Below, in pieces: positions 1 through 8,110 of a DNA stretch of 11,029 bases. Source of the stretch: Sediminibacterium sp. (GTDB lineage: Bacteria > Bacteroidota > Bacteroidia > Chitinophagales > Chitinophagaceae); the NCBI GenBank assembly GCA_023263235.1, contig JALQXE010000002.1, positions 1 to 11,029 of the forward strand, read 5' to 3'. The notes beneath the pieces are model-generated. The model saw nothing but the letters and a program-made list of their open reading frames with translations. It did no database searches and was not told the DNA's origin. Position 1 is the stretch's first letter, and the number at the start of each line of letters is the position of its first letter. Made by a program: the position numbers and the translations under genes.

Positions 1-783
1 TCCAATATCTGTCCAATAACCGTCGTATTGATAACTTAATACTTTATAGTTGGCAATAGAATTGGGTATGATCTCTTTTCCAAAATCGGTTGCATTGGGA
101 TGATCTTCATTTAAAAATTGATATAAAATATCTTTATTAAAAACATAAATACCCATGGAAGCTAAATAATGCCTTCCTTGCGCTTTCATATCAGCCCCCG
201 TATCACTGGTCCAATTGGGTAAAAGATCTTTATTTGGCTTTTCAATAAATGAAGTGATTACATTTTCATCATTTGATTTTAAAATACCAAACTCTGGTGC
301 TTCTCTATCACCAACAGGAATAGTAGCTATTGTAAGTGCTGCCCCACTTTGCTTATGCGCAGTTATCATTTTACTAAAATCCATCTGATATAATTGGTCG
401 CCACTCAAGATTAATACGTATTCAAAATCTAGTTTATCTAAGTGTCTTAATGATTGTCGAACCGCATCTGCAGTGCCTTGAAACCAACCCGGATTATCAG
501 GAGTTTGCTCTGCCGCCAAAATGTCTACAAAGCCTGAACTGAACGCACTAAAATGATATGTATTTTTAATATGCTGATTTAAAGAAGCAGAATTGAATTG
601 TGTTAAAACAAAAATTCGATTAAGATTGCTATTAATACAATTGCTAATTGGAATATCCACTAAACGATATTTTCCAGCAATAGGCACAGCAGGCTTTGAA
701 CGTCTAGCAGTTAAAGGTGATAATCTTGAACCAGCACCCCCCCCTAAAATAATTGAAACCGTTTCCTTAGCATAAATAGCCAT
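1..783 (-). CDS. glgC: Glucose-1-phosphate adenylyltransferase (ADP-glucose pyrophosphorylase), 3' end outside window
   Basis: Makes ADP-glucose from glucose-1-phosphate and ATP, the activated donor for glycogen synthesis, in the cytoplasm. The 261 visible codons are the N-terminal catalytic nucleotidyltransferase domain; the C-terminal beta-helix domain lies beyond the left edge. Visible motifs are the nucleotide-binding loop GGGAGSRL at residues 14-21, the RSKPAVPIAGKYR segment at 28-40, GWFQGTADAVRQ at 99-110, the metal-site segment SGDQLY at 127-132 (Asp129), IEKP at 180-183 whose lysine matches the glucose-1-phosphate-binding Lys of the family, and DFGKEIIP at 233-240. The ATG at 783 is chosen because the family N-terminus begins a few residues before the glycine loop; AAAGGA lies just upstream. 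It follows glgA by 17 bases on the same strand, so the two are probably cotranscribed. A run of eight G falls inside the glycine-loop codons. Identity is secure; allosteric properties cannot be judged. Confidence 0.96.
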   Translation of the reverse strand, partial: MAIYAKETVSIILGGGAGSRLSPLTARRSKPAVPIAGKYRLVDIPISNCINSNLNRIFVLTQFNSASLNQHIKNTYHFSAFSSGFVDILAAEQTPDNPGWFQGTADAVRQSLRHLDKLDFEYVLILSGDQLYQMDFSKMITAHKQSGAALTIATIPVGDREAPEFGILKSNDENVITSFIEKPNKDLLPNWTSDTGADMKAQGRHYLASMGIYVFNKDILYQFLNEDHPNATDFGKEIIPNSIANYKVLSYQYDGYWTDIG

Positions 784-800
784 GTCCTTTGATTTATATT

Positions 801-2216
801 TTAAACAATTGATTCGTAAACATTTTTATACCCCCTTACCACTGCATCCCAACTATGATCAATTTGCATACATTGCGTTATCATTTTTTTCATTTGTGAT
901 TTGTCTTTATATACGCTTATTGCACGTTCAATAGAATATACAATATCATCTTCAGTTGCATGCAGGAATCGAATGCCGAAGCCATTGGGTTCTCCCATAT
1001 CAACTACTGTATCATGTAAACCACCCGTATCTCTAACCATGGGAATGGTTCCGTATCTTAAGGAATACATCTGATTTAACCCACAGGGTTCTACCCTACT
1101 TGGCATTAATAAAAAATCGGCCGCTGCATAAGCTTCATGTCCTGTTTTTTCATCATAACCAATAAATGTATTATAATCCCCTGGATACAATTGCACCAAA
1201 TAATTTAAAGCAGACTCAACTGAAGTGTCCCCTGCTCCAATGATTAAAAAATTTGCACCACAATTGGTTTTATCCAATGCATGTTGAATGGCTCCGGGCA
1301 AAACATCAGCTGCTTTTTCACCAACCAGCCTTCCAATAAAAACTACTAAAGGCTTATCTATGTTTAAATTATATCGAGAACAAATAAGTTCCTTATTTTT
1401 TCTCTTCCCATCCGCAAAGTCATCAATGCCATAATGAAATGGTACCATTGGATCTGTTGACGGATCCCATAGCTCATTATCTATCCCATTTAAAATACCA
1501 ACGCACTTTCCTTTCTCATATTCAAACAGAGGTTCTAACCCATTGCTATGCAGTTTTAATTCATGCATATAGGTGGGGCTTACTGTAGTTACTTTATCAG
1601 CGCATTTCACAGCAGTTGCTAAAGGGTTTATACAATTATTCCATTCCAATAAACCATGTTTCCAATTATCCCATCTTGGAATTAATACACTCTTGTCCCA
1701 GCCCATTGAACCATGGTATTGAGCATTGTGAATGGTAAATACTGTTTTTACATTTTGCAGTTTTTGATAATCATAACAATACTTCATCATAAATGGCACT
1801 AACCCTGCTTGATGATCATGACAATGCACAATATTGGGTTGCTGTGCCCAATTTGACAACCAATTGACTACTGCAATTTGAAATCCAATAAATCGATCAT
1901 TATCATCGGTGTAGCCATAAATTTTTGGTCTATCTAATAAACCATTAATGTCCACGAGGTATAAATTAAATCCTAAATCTGCTGACTTTAATTTTATAAT
2001 TGTATAATTAAAAAACCAATCTCCCAAATTCGCTTCCCCTTTAAAATGCACATCCCATTCATGTTGTTCTAGAAATTTTGTTTTGTACATGGGCATAACA
2101 ACCAACGCTTCATCACCCATTTTTTTTTGGTATTTGGGCAAGGCACCCACAACATCACCAAGTCCACCTGCCTTCGCCATTGGATAACATTCTGCACTTA
2201 CATGGACAATGACCAT
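801..2216 (-). CDS. glgA: Glycogen synthase (GT5, ADP-glucose type)
   Basis: Transfers glucose from ADP-glucose to the non-reducing end of a growing alpha-1,4-glucan. At 471 residues it has the usual length of bacterial GlgA and both GT-B Rossmann domains. The N-terminal domain opens almost directly with the ADP-glucose loop KAGGLGDV (15-22; the family's KTGGL with Ala for Thr) and carries HCHDHQAGL at 131-139, which matches the HDWH region. The C-terminal domain has [12 protein letters not shown] (295-306), whose Arg296 and Lys301 match the conserved Arg/Lys pair that contacts phosphate, and EPCGLNQ (376-382), whose Glu376 matches the catalytic glutamate. The ATG at 2216 leaves only 14 residues before KAGGL, as expected. 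The stop is 17 bases before glgC, which points to a glgA-glgC transcript. It is transcribed away from the sugar transporter and kinase, across a 149-base intergenic region. Its only weak promoter hint is CAATTTTG (minus, 2246-2253), one mismatch from TAnnTTTG. Confidence 0.97.
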   Translation of the reverse strand: MVIVHVSAECYPMAKAGGLGDVVGALPKYQKKMGDEALVVMPMYKTKFLEQHEWDVHFKGEANLGDWFFNYTIIKLKSADLGFNLYLVDINGLLDRPKIYGYTDDNDRFIGFQIAVVNWLSNWAQQPNIVHCHDHQAGLVPFMMKYCYDYQKLQNVKTVFTIHNAQYHGSMGWDKSVLIPRWDNWKHGLLEWNNCINPLATAVKCADKVTTVSPTYMHELKLHSNGLEPLFEYEKGKCVGILNGIDNELWDPSTDPMVPFHYGIDDFADGKRKNKELICSRYNLNIDKPLVVFIGRLVGEKAADVLPGAIQHALDKTNCGANFLIIGAGDTSVESALNYLVQLYPGDYNTFIGYDEKTGHEAYAAADFLLMPSRVEPCGLNQMYSLRYGTIPMVRDTGGLHDTVVDMGEPNGFGIRFLHATEDDIVYSIERAISVYKDKSQMKKMITQCMQIDHSWDAVVRGYKNVYESIV

Positions 2217-2365
2217 ATTGTTGTTTTCAATTAGCTTTCAATTTACAAAATTGTCACTATAATTCCAACGGCATTTTTAGGTACTTTAATGGCTTTTTAA
2301 TGTATTTTTTAGTATTTTACGGAACTATAATTTCACTAAAACTAACGATTAAACGAACTATTATT
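2217..2365. promoter_or_regulatory. Divergent intergenic region between glgA and the sugar transporter
   Basis: This 149-base AT-rich gap must hold the start signals of both the glgA-glgC and the transporter-kinase units. On the minus strand CAATTTTG at 2246-2253 is one mismatch from the Bacteroidota -7 element TAnnTTTG, but I see no TTG at the expected 19-21 base distance. On the plus strand I find no convincing match. No clear inverted repeat that could serve as an operator stands out. Confidence 0.35.
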
Positions 2366-4057
2366 ATGAGCCAAGCCAAAAAACCTACCAATACCGGTGC
2401 CTTGAGTACCCTTATTGTGGTATTCTTTTTCTGGGGATTTATTGCTTCAAGCAATAGTGTATTCATCCCTTTTTGTAAACACAAATTTGCTTTAGACCAA
2501 TTCCAAAGCCAGCTAGTTGACTTTGCATTTTATTTAGCCTATTACATTGGTGCATTGGGCTTATTTGCCTATGGTGCTTTTGGCGGCAAGGACTTAGTTG
2601 GAAAATGGGGTTATAAAAAAAGTATTGTATACGGCTTGTTGTTTTCAGCTATTGGTGCTGCGGCAATGATTATTGCTGTTAATGCAAATACATTTACAGG
2701 AATGCTAGTTGGACTATTCATAGTAGCCCTTGGATTCTCCTTACAACAAACAGCTGCACAACCTTTTGCCATTGCTTTGGGAGACGAAAGTACCGGTGCA
2801 AGTCGCGTAAATCTTGCAGGGGGTATTAATTCATTTGGTACTACTATTGGTCCCATTGTAGTAGCATTTGCTTTGTTTGGAACAGCTGCAGCTATTACAG
2901 ACGAGCAAATTGCAAGTTTAAGCCTTAGCAAGGTAGTGATTTTATATAGCGCCGCTGGCTGTTTATTTTTAGCGGCGGCTGCATTATTTCATTTTTCCAA
3001 AAAAGTACCTTCGGGAATTAGTGAGGAAAAAATTGAACCCGCTAACAAAGCATTGTATTTATTAATTATCATGACAGGTGTTTTGATCATTATGTTTGTA
3101 CCCATTTTTAATAGTTATAAAATTGATCCTGCAACAATCACATCCCCTGCTCAAAAGTTGGCCATTGAAACCATGCGTTTAAAATGGCTGTTTGGCGCTT
3201 TAGCAACTGTAGTATTAGGTTTATTGTTTGCTAACTTCTCTGCACAAAAGAACGAAAATGGTTGGGGTGCGATGAAATATCCTCAATTGGTTTTAGGTAT
3301 GCTTGCCTTATTTGTATATGTAGGGGTTGAAGTTGCCATTGGTTCTAATTTAGGAGAGTTATTAAAACAAAAAGCTTTTGGAAGCATCCCTTCCTCTAAA
3401 ATTGCACCATATATTTCAATGTATTGGGGTAGCATGATGATTGGAAGATGGACAGGTGCGATTTCGGCATTTGAATTCAAAAATAATACGAAAAAATTAT
3501 TAACCATTATTGTGCCATTAGTTGCATTTGGAATTGTAATTGGAGTAAACAGTATTGCTCAGTATGATATGAGCCCGCTTTATATGTATGTGGTTTGTAT
3601 TTTTATTCAAATTGGCGCCTTCTTCTTAAGTAAGGATAAGCCTGCGAAAACATTATTAATTTTTAGCGTAATTGGAATAGTAGCAATGTTAATTGGTATT
3701 TTCAATACAGGCAATTTAGCAATCTATGCTTTCTTAACGGGCGGTATTGCTTGTTCTATTATGTGGCCTTCTATATTCGCATTGTCTATTGCCGGATTAG
3801 GTAAATATACCACACAAGGTGCAGCATTTTTAATTATGATGATTTTGGGTGGTGGAATTATTCCTCCAATCCAAGGAAAATTATCCGATTTTTTACAATC
3901 TTCAAAAAACGCTTTAGAAGGAAGTGGTATTCACAATTCATTCTGGGTTCCAGTAGTTTGTTTTGCATATATACTATTCTTTGCCATTGCAGTGAAAGGT
4001 ATATTAAAGAAGCAAGGTATTAACTACGAAGAGGCAGAAGCAAAGGGAGGACATTAA
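2366..4057 (+). CDS. FHS-family (FucP-like) sugar MFS transporter with extra membrane segments
   Basis: An inner-membrane sugar importer, by family a proton symporter of the fucose/glucose/galactose group (MFS, TC 2.A.1.7). FHS hallmarks are FFFWGF at 20-25, LAYYIGAL at 58-65, the QQTAAQPF stretch at 127-134 followed by [18 protein letters not shown] (146-163), the second-half marker [10 protein letters not shown] at 318-327, and [14 protein letters not shown] at 493-506. I count about 16 hydrophobic segments, not 12, and 563 residues where FucP relatives usually have about 420-450. The surplus lies before the [10 protein letters not shown] helix (about 228-291) and around 403-446. The start at 2366 is preferred over an in-frame ATG at 2300: MSQAKKP gives the usual short polar N-terminus, while the upstream 22 codons sit in the intergenic region and look unrelated. 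The ROK kinase begins 22 bases downstream, so the imported sugar is probably glucose or another hexose. Family is sure; substrate is inferred. Confidence 0.9.
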   Translation: MSQAKKPTNTGALSTLIVVFFFWGFIASSNSVFIPFCKHKFALDQFQSQLVDFAFYLAYYIGALGLFAYGAFGGKDLVGKWGYKKSIVYGLLFSAIGAAAMIIAVNANTFTGMLVGLFIVALGFSLQQTAAQPFAIALGDESTGASRVNLAGGINSFGTTIGPIVVAFALFGTAAAITDEQIASLSLSKVVILYSAAGCLFLAAAALFHFSKKVPSGISEEKIEPANKALYLLIIMTGVLIIMFVPIFNSYKIDPATITSPAQKLAIETMRLKWLFGALATVVLGLLFANFSAQKNENGWGAMKYPQLVLGMLALFVYVGVEVAIGSNLGELLKQKAFGSIPSSKIAPYISMYWGSMMIGRWTGAISAFEFKNNTKKLLTIIVPLVAFGIVIGVNSIAQYDMSPLYMYVVCIFIQIGAFFLSKDKPAKTLLIFSVIGIVAMLIGIFNTGNLAIYAFLTGGIACSIMWPSIFALSIAGLGKYTTQGAAFLIMMILGGGIIPPIQGKLSDFLQSSKNALEGSGIHNSFWVPVVCFAYILFFAIAVKGILKKQGINYEEAEAKGGH

Positions 4058-4079
4058 TTAAATTAATAAATAAAGTAAA

Positions 4080-5030
4080 ATGGATTCATACGTTATTGGA
4101 GTAGACATTGGAGGTACGGGAACTAAATATGGCATTGTTGATAAAGACGGAAATGTTTTACATTCTAGCTCAATGGCAACCAACACCCATGAGCAAGTAC
4201 ATACCTACATTGATGAGCTGCATGAAAAACTCTCAGATCTTATTGAAAAGGTTGGTGGTGTAGGTCGTATTAAAGGAATTGGTGTAGGAGCACCCAATGG
4301 CAATATTTATACCGGCACAATTGAATATGCTCCAAACTTACCATGGAAAGGAATTATTCCTTTTGCAAAAATGTTGCAAGACAAATTTAAATTGCCCGTT
4401 AAACTAACCAACGATGCAAATGCTGCTGCAGTTGGTGAAATGATGTATGGCGCCGCAAAAGGCATGAAAGATTTTATCATGATTACTTTGGGCACTGGCG
4501 TGGGCAGTGGTATTGTTGCCAACGGTCAATTAATTTATGGGCATGACGGATTTGCTGGTGAATTAGGACATACTATTATTATACCAGATGGAAGACTGCA
4601 CCCTGGAACTGGCAAAAAAGGTTCTTTAGAAAGTTATGCCTCTGCTACCGGTGTTGCAGAATCGGCTATGGAAATTTTAAGAAATTCTGACCGCCCAAGT
4701 TTATTAAGAAATATTGATGCAGGGAGGATAACTTCTAAAGATGTATTTGAAGCAGCACAAAAAGATGATGAGGTTGCGAAAGAAGTTTTTGACTATACAG
4801 GTAAAATACTAGGAATGGCTTTAGCAAACTTTGTGATGTTCTCAAGTCCGGAAGCCATTATATTATTTGGCGGCTTAACCAAAGCGGGGGATTTAATCTT
4901 AAAGCCAACGCGTGAACACATGGAAGCGAATGTGATTGAAATATTTGAAAATAAAGTAAAAATATTATTTAGTCATTTAAAAGAATCAGATGCTGCCATT
5001 CTTGGTGCTTCTGCATTAATGTGGGATTAA
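4080..5030 (+). CDS. ROK-family glucokinase lacking the zinc cysteines
   Basis: An ATP-dependent sugar kinase, probably phosphorylating glucose at C6 after uptake by the transporter encoded 22 bases upstream. At 316 residues it has the normal ROK length. The phosphate loop DIGGTGTK is at 9-16, GAPNG at 70-74, and NDAN at 111-114 gives the catalytic base Asp112. The second ATP loop GTGVGSG is at 138-144, the sugar-contact motif ELGH at 161-164 and ASATG at 187-191. The usual zinc motif CxCGxxGCxE is replaced by PGTGKKGSLE at 175-184: the glycines and Glu184 remain, but all three cysteines are gone, while His164 of ExGH is kept. The fold may thus be stabilised without zinc. The reading frame is intact and the other motifs are canonical, so it should be active. 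Mannose, fructose or N-acetylated hexoses are possible alternative substrates. A hairpin terminator follows. Confidence 0.92.
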   Translation: MDSYVIGVDIGGTGTKYGIVDKDGNVLHSSSMATNTHEQVHTYIDELHEKLSDLIEKVGGVGRIKGIGVGAPNGNIYTGTIEYAPNLPWKGIIPFAKMLQDKFKLPVKLTNDANAAAVGEMMYGAAKGMKDFIMITLGTGVGSGIVANGQLIYGHDGFAGELGHTIIIPDGRLHPGTGKKGSLESYASATGVAESAMEILRNSDRPSLLRNIDAGRITSKDVFEAAQKDDEVAKEVFDYTGKILGMALANFVMFSSPEAIILFGGLTKAGDLILKPTREHMEANVIEIFENKVKILFSHLKESDAAILGASALMWD

Positions 5031-5070
5031 CAAATCCACTGCACATAAATAAATGTAAATCCATAAATAA

Positions 5071-5101
5071 AACTGCTACTCATACGAGCGGCAGTTTTTT
5101 T
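5071..5101. terminator. Bidirectional rho-independent terminator between the kinase and lipA
   Basis: The arms AACTGC (5071-5076) and GCAGTT (5091-5096) pair perfectly. An inner CTC/GAG stem closes a four-base ATAC loop after one G-T wobble and one mismatch. A run of seven T (5095-5101) follows on the plus strand, ending the transporter-kinase unit. Read on the minus strand, the hairpin is followed by TTTTATTTAT and lies 13 bases past the lipA stop, so it can serve both convergent genes. Confidence 0.85.
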
Positions 5102-5113
5102 AATATAGATTGA

Positions 5114-6037
5114 TTATTTATTTGATTGTTCTACCAACCATTTATTTCTGCCCCATCCAGCTATCACATGTTTTTCACTATGATAGGAAGATCGTACTAA
5201 AGGGCCACTCTCTACGTAATCAAACCCTAATTCGTAACCAATTTGGCGTAGCTCTGCGAATTCATCGGGATGCACAAAGCGTTGAACAGGTAAATGTTTT
5301 TTTGTAGGTTGTAAATATTGTCCAAGCGTAAGTACATCACATCCAACATTCACTAAGTCTTTCATTGTTTGAATTACTTCATGTTTTTCCTCACCTATTC
5401 CAAGCATTAAACCTGTTTTTGTTCTACGTCCCCCTTTTTTTAAGGCTTCTAATACACCCAAGCTACGATCATATTTTGCTTGTACACGAACGCGTCTTGT
5501 ATTACGTTCAACTGTTTCCATATTATGACTCACCACTTCAGGAGCAGCTTCAATAATTCGATCAATCTGTTCTTGAATGCCTCTAAAATCTGGTATGAGT
5601 GTTTCCAAGGTTGTTTCCGGAGTTAACGCTTTAATTGCTTTAATGGTATTGGCCCAAATAATGGAGCCACCATCGGGTAGTTCATCTCTATCAACACTTG
5701 TTAATACAGCATGTTTAACTTTCATTAAATAAACAGCCTCTGCAACTCTTTGTGGCTCATCCCACTCAACTGGTTTAGGTCGTCCTGTTGCCACTGCACA
5801 AAACTGGCAGCTTCGAGTACAAATATTGCCAAGTATCATAAAAGTAGCTGTCCCCTCACCCCAACACTCCCCCATATTTGGACAATTGCCACTCTCACAA
5901 ATAGTATGCAATTTATGATTATCAACAAGCCCTCTAACATGTTTATAGCTCTCCCCAATTGGCAATTTAACCCTTAACCAATCTGGTTTTTTTAAACGCT
6001 CTGGGGAATCGGAATTTATAATGGGCAATTCTTGCAT
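5114..6037 (-). CDS. lipA: Lipoyl synthase (radical SAM)
   Basis: Inserts two sulfur atoms at C6 and C8 of the protein-bound octanoyl chain, making the lipoyl cofactor of the 2-oxoacid dehydrogenases and the glycine cleavage system. At 307 residues it is a typical length. The auxiliary, sacrificial 4Fe-4S cluster ligands are Cys47, Cys52 and Cys58 (CX4CX5C), and the radical SAM cluster ligands are Cys73, Cys77 and Cys80 (CX3CX2C). The conserved C-terminal RSSY is at 282-285, its serine known in the family as a further ligand of the auxiliary cluster. DRDELPDGG and MLGIGE, conserved in LipA, are also present. The ATG at 6037 gives the normal short N-terminal extension. It appears to be a single-gene unit: the neighbours on both sides are on the other strand, and no lipB or lplA is in the window. 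Its transcript ends at the shared hairpin near 5071-5101. Confidence 0.97.
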   Translation of the reverse strand: MQELPIINSDSPERLKKPDWLRVKLPIGESYKHVRGLVDNHKLHTICESGNCPNMGECWGEGTATFMILGNICTRSCQFCAVATGRPKPVEWDEPQRVAEAVYLMKVKHAVLTSVDRDELPDGGSIIWANTIKAIKALTPETTLETLIPDFRGIQEQIDRIIEAAPEVVSHNMETVERNTRRVRVQAKYDRSLGVLEALKKGGRRTKTGLMLGIGEEKHEVIQTMKDLVNVGCDVLTLGQYLQPTKKHLPVQRFVHPDEFAELRQIGYELGFDYVESGPLVRSSYHSEKHVIAGWGRNKWLVEQSNK

Positions 6038-6056
6038 AAGATCTTTATTAACTTAG

Positions 6057-6064
6057 CAAAAATA
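6057..6064 (-). promoter_or_regulatory. lipA: Candidate -7 element of the lipA promoter
   Basis: On the minus strand TATTTTTG matches the Bacteroidota -7 consensus TAnnTTTG exactly and ends 20 bases before the lipA ATG, which would give a short leader. I find no TTG at the usual 19-21 base distance upstream, so the -33 half is weak or missing. Confidence 0.45.
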
Positions 6065-6126
6065 CAAGATTGAAGGGGAATATTATTGTAATTTTACCGA
6101 AATCATAAATTCACAAATATTTAATT

Positions 6127-6531
6127 ATGACCGCAACAGTTACCTACGAATCTAACCTTAGAACTACCTGTTTACATTTGCAAAGTGGATCGGCCATTGA
6201 AACCGATGCGCCTACCGATAATAAAGGGAAAGGCGAAAGATTTTCTCCAACGGATTTAATTGCAACAGGATTGGGCGCTTGCATGATTACAACAATGGGC
6301 ATTAAAGCAGAAACGATGGATATAGTTTTAGATGGAGCAAAAGTTGAAGTTACCAAGGTGATGGTTTCTGATCCAAGAAGAATAGGAAAAATTGTTGCGC
6401 ATGTAACAATACCAGCATTAGATTTGGATGATAAAACAAAGGAGATTTTAGAAAGAGTAGCAAGAACCTGTCCAGTAGAAAGAAGTTTGCATCCAGATGT
6501 TGAATTAGATATCGCTTTTAACTGGCTGTAA
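6127..6531 (+). CDS. OsmC/Ohr-family protein
   Basis: A small cytoplasmic protein of the OsmC/Ohr superfamily, whose characterised members are thiol-dependent peroxidases acting on organic hydroperoxides. It has 134 residues, the usual length for the short OsmC-like branch. Two cysteines sit where the family has its redox pair: Cys52 in GLGACMITTM (48-57) and Cys115 in ARTCPVERSL (112-121). The preceding GERFSPTDLIATGLGAC segment (36-52) matches the OsmC pattern of an acidic residue, then a P-T-(D/E)-L stretch leading into the helix with the first cysteine. The start at 6127 fits this N-terminus. It is divergent from lipA across an 89-base gap and ends at a strong hairpin. Assignment to OsmC-like rather than Ohr proper is by general appearance, and the physiological substrate is not evident. 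It appears monocistronic. Confidence 0.9.
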   Translation: MTATVTYESNLRTTCLHLQSGSAIETDAPTDNKGKGERFSPTDLIATGLGACMITTMGIKAETMDIVLDGAKVEVTKVMVSDPRRIGKIVAHVTIPALDLDDKTKEILERVARTCPVERSLHPDVELDIAFNWL

Positions 6532-6547
6532 TGAATGCTTAAAATAT

Positions 6548-6593
6548 AATAAAGCAGCTAGGTATTATAACAGTCCTAGCTGCTTTATTTTTT
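6548..6593. terminator. Strong bidirectional terminator overlapping the 3' end of maf
   Basis: A perfect 15-base-pair stem, arms 6548-6562 and 6575-6589 (core AGCAGCTAGG / CCTAGCTGCT), closes a 12-base loop. On the plus strand a run of T (6588-6593) follows, ending the OsmC-family gene 16 bases after its stop. On the minus strand the hairpin is followed by TTATATTTTAAG, T-rich but interrupted. The maf stop codon lies in the loop at 6565-6567, and the 6575-6589 arm is maf coding sequence. Confidence 0.9.
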
Positions 6594-7152
6594 GCATTAA
6601 TTTGCTAATTGGCAGGCCCATTACATTATAAAAGTCCCCTTCAATACGCTCAATACCAACTACGCCAATCCATTCTTGTATTGCATAGGCTCCCGCTTTG
6701 TCATAGGGCTTATAAGTATCTACGTAATAAGAAATTTGGTCATTGGATAATAAATGAAATGTAACATCAGTGGTTTCCGAAAAACATTCAACACCCTGCT
6801 CATACATTATGCAAACGCCAGTAATTACCTGATGTTTTTTTCCTGAGAGTTTTTTAATAGATGTAATAGCAGCATCTCTATCAACGGGTTTACCAATAAT
6901 TTCATTTTCTAAAACAACTACTGTATCGGCAGCAATTATACAAGTTTGTAATTTATAATTTCCTGTAGATTTTAAATTTTCAGCAACAGCAAGGGCTTTA
7001 TTTTTTGCAATATATGATGGCACTTCTCTTAGATCCATAGTATTTGGATACGACTCATCAGCACTAGAGACTAGGATTTCAAATTTCATTTCCGCCCACT
7101 CTAATATGGACTTTCTCCTAGGCGACTGAGATGCTAAAATAAAGGAAGTCAT
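6565..7152 (-). CDS. maf: Maf-family nucleotide pyrophosphatase (dTTP/UTP type)
   Basis: Hydrolyses nucleoside triphosphates to monophosphates and pyrophosphate; the YhdE-like branch prefers dTTP, UTP and modified pyrimidine nucleotides and is thought to clean the nucleotide pool. At 195 residues it is a normal length. Visible motifs are ASQSPRR (7-13), the phosphate-binding N-terminal signature; DESYP (32-36); AADTVV (74-79) with metal-binding Asp76; IGKP (86-89); DKAGAYAIQ (151-159) and GDFYNVMGLP (172-181), the last two typical of the dTTP/UTP subgroup. The ATG at 7152 follows the prenyltransferase stop after only three bases, so the two genes are surely cotranscribed and probably translationally linked. 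Its last eight codons lie inside a terminator stem-loop. A septum-inhibition role is described for the Bacillus homologue, but nothing here speaks to it. Confidence 0.95.
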   Translation of the reverse strand: MTSFILASQSPRRKSILEWAEMKFEILVSSADESYPNTMDLREVPSYIAKNKALAVAENLKSTGNYKLQTCIIAADTVVVLENEIIGKPVDRDAAITSIKKLSGKKHQVITGVCIMYEQGVECFSETTDVTFHLLSNDQISYYVDTYKPYDKAGAYAIQEWIGVVGIERIEGDFYNVMGLPISKLMQKIKQLGLL

Positions 7153-7155
7153 ATT

Positions 7156-8091
7156 TTATAATAAAAAATAAAAAAATATCATTGACAAAATTCCTGAAAA
7201 CATAGCAACCTTAATATATAAACTTAGTTTTTTAAAATCCTCACTTACATAGGATGTATTTAGTTTTATTAAAACATACACTAAGGGATAAATTATAAAA
7301 ATTATGCAATATAAAATTCCATACCAAAAACCAAAAGGCATCAAATAAAACAAAATCACAATTAACATGGAAATTACAACTACCAACCAAACGCCAATGT
7401 ATACTTTTGTTGGCTTTAGCCCCCAAACAATAGGTAAAGTTCTACATCCAAATTTTCGATCCCCTTCTATATCCTCCATATCTTTCAAAGCTTCTCTCAC
7501 TAAGGTTAATAAAAAAGCAAAAGCACAATACAGGATCATTAGTTTTACAAATCTAAAATTAGCAACATCATTTATGTTGGGTTGCACAATTTGTTGAATA
7601 GTAAATTTTGAAAAATAAATTACCCCTATGGACCATGCAGTTAATAATGCAATAACCACGTTGCCCACTAAAAAATCTTTCTTAAAATTTGTAGAGTAAA
7701 ACCACAATAATAAAATTGTAACCAAATTGGATAAATGTATATGCCAATAAGCTCTAAATGGAAAAGCAATCGTAGAAATATAAACCCCTATTACACTAAA
7801 AAATAAATGCCAAAAAATAACCCACCTTCTGTTAATATGAGAACCAGCTACTACTTTTTGAGGTCTATTTACTTGGTCAATATTTATATCAAAATAGTCA
7901 TTTATAATATAGCCCGCAGCAGCTATAAAAATACATGTTACCACTATTAAATAAAAAGAAAGGTCAACTTCTGCATTTGATCCGGGATATAATGGCTTGT
8001 AAATACAAAAATGAAATAAAGACTCGGCTAGTAATATGAATACCAAATTAGGCCATCTTATCAATCGCAGAAAATATACAAGTGTCTTCAA
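7156..8091 (-). CDS. UbiA-family prenyltransferase, digeranylgeranylglyceryl-phosphate-synthase-like
   Basis: An integral membrane enzyme of 311 residues with about eight or nine hydrophobic helices that transfers a prenyl chain from a prenyl diphosphate. The two Mg-diphosphate-binding motifs are NDYFDINID (64-72; Asp65, Asp68, Asp72) followed by RPQK (76-79), and DMEDIEGD (204-211; Asp204, Asp207, Asp211). This resembles the branch usually annotated in Bacteroidota as geranylgeranylglycerol-phosphate geranylgeranyltransferase, whose archaeal relatives add the second chain of ether lipids; quinone-pathway or other lipid acceptors remain possible. The only available start is TTG at 8091: there is no in-frame ATG between the upstream in-frame stop (six codons before) and the first catalytic motif, and KTLVYFLRLIRWPN fits a family N-terminus. 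An ATT five codons earlier is a remote alternative. It lies 19 bases after the HAD phosphatase and three before maf, within one probable operon. Family is sure; the acceptor is inferred. Confidence 0.88.
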   Translation of the reverse strand: MKTLVYFLRLIRWPNLVFILLAESLFHFCIYKPLYPGSNAEVDLSFYLIVVTCIFIAAAGYIINDYFDINIDQVNRPQKVVAGSHINRRWVIFWHLFFSVIGVYISTIAFPFRAYWHIHLSNLVTILLLWFYSTNFKKDFLVGNVVIALLTAWSIGVIYFSKFTIQQIVQPNINDVANFRFVKLMILYCAFAFLLTLVREALKDMEDIEGDRKFGCRTLPIVWGLKPTKVYIGVWLVVVISMLIVILFYLMPFGFWYGILYCIIFIIYPLVYVLIKLNTSYVSEDFKKLSLYIKVAMFSGILSMIFFYFLL

Positions 8092-8110
8092 GGATTTGGA
8101 TTTAATTTAA

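Noticed and set aside
593..775. Open frame of 60 codons on the plus strand opposite glgC
   Set aside because: It is the complement of strongly conserved glgC catalytic-loop codons and resembles no family.
2300..2365. 22-codon N-terminal extension of the sugar transporter from an upstream ATG
   Set aside because: It lies in the divergent intergenic region, is unlike FHS N-termini, and the internal ATG at 2366 gives the normal MSQAKKP-like start.
2611..2931. Antisense open frame of 106 codons inside the transporter gene
   Set aside because: Its composition follows the reverse complement of hydrophobic-helix codons; no motif or start signal supports it.
5110..5977. Three plus-strand open frames opposite lipA
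   Set aside because: lipA has all cluster-binding cysteines in frame on the other strand, and these frames show no recognisable domain.
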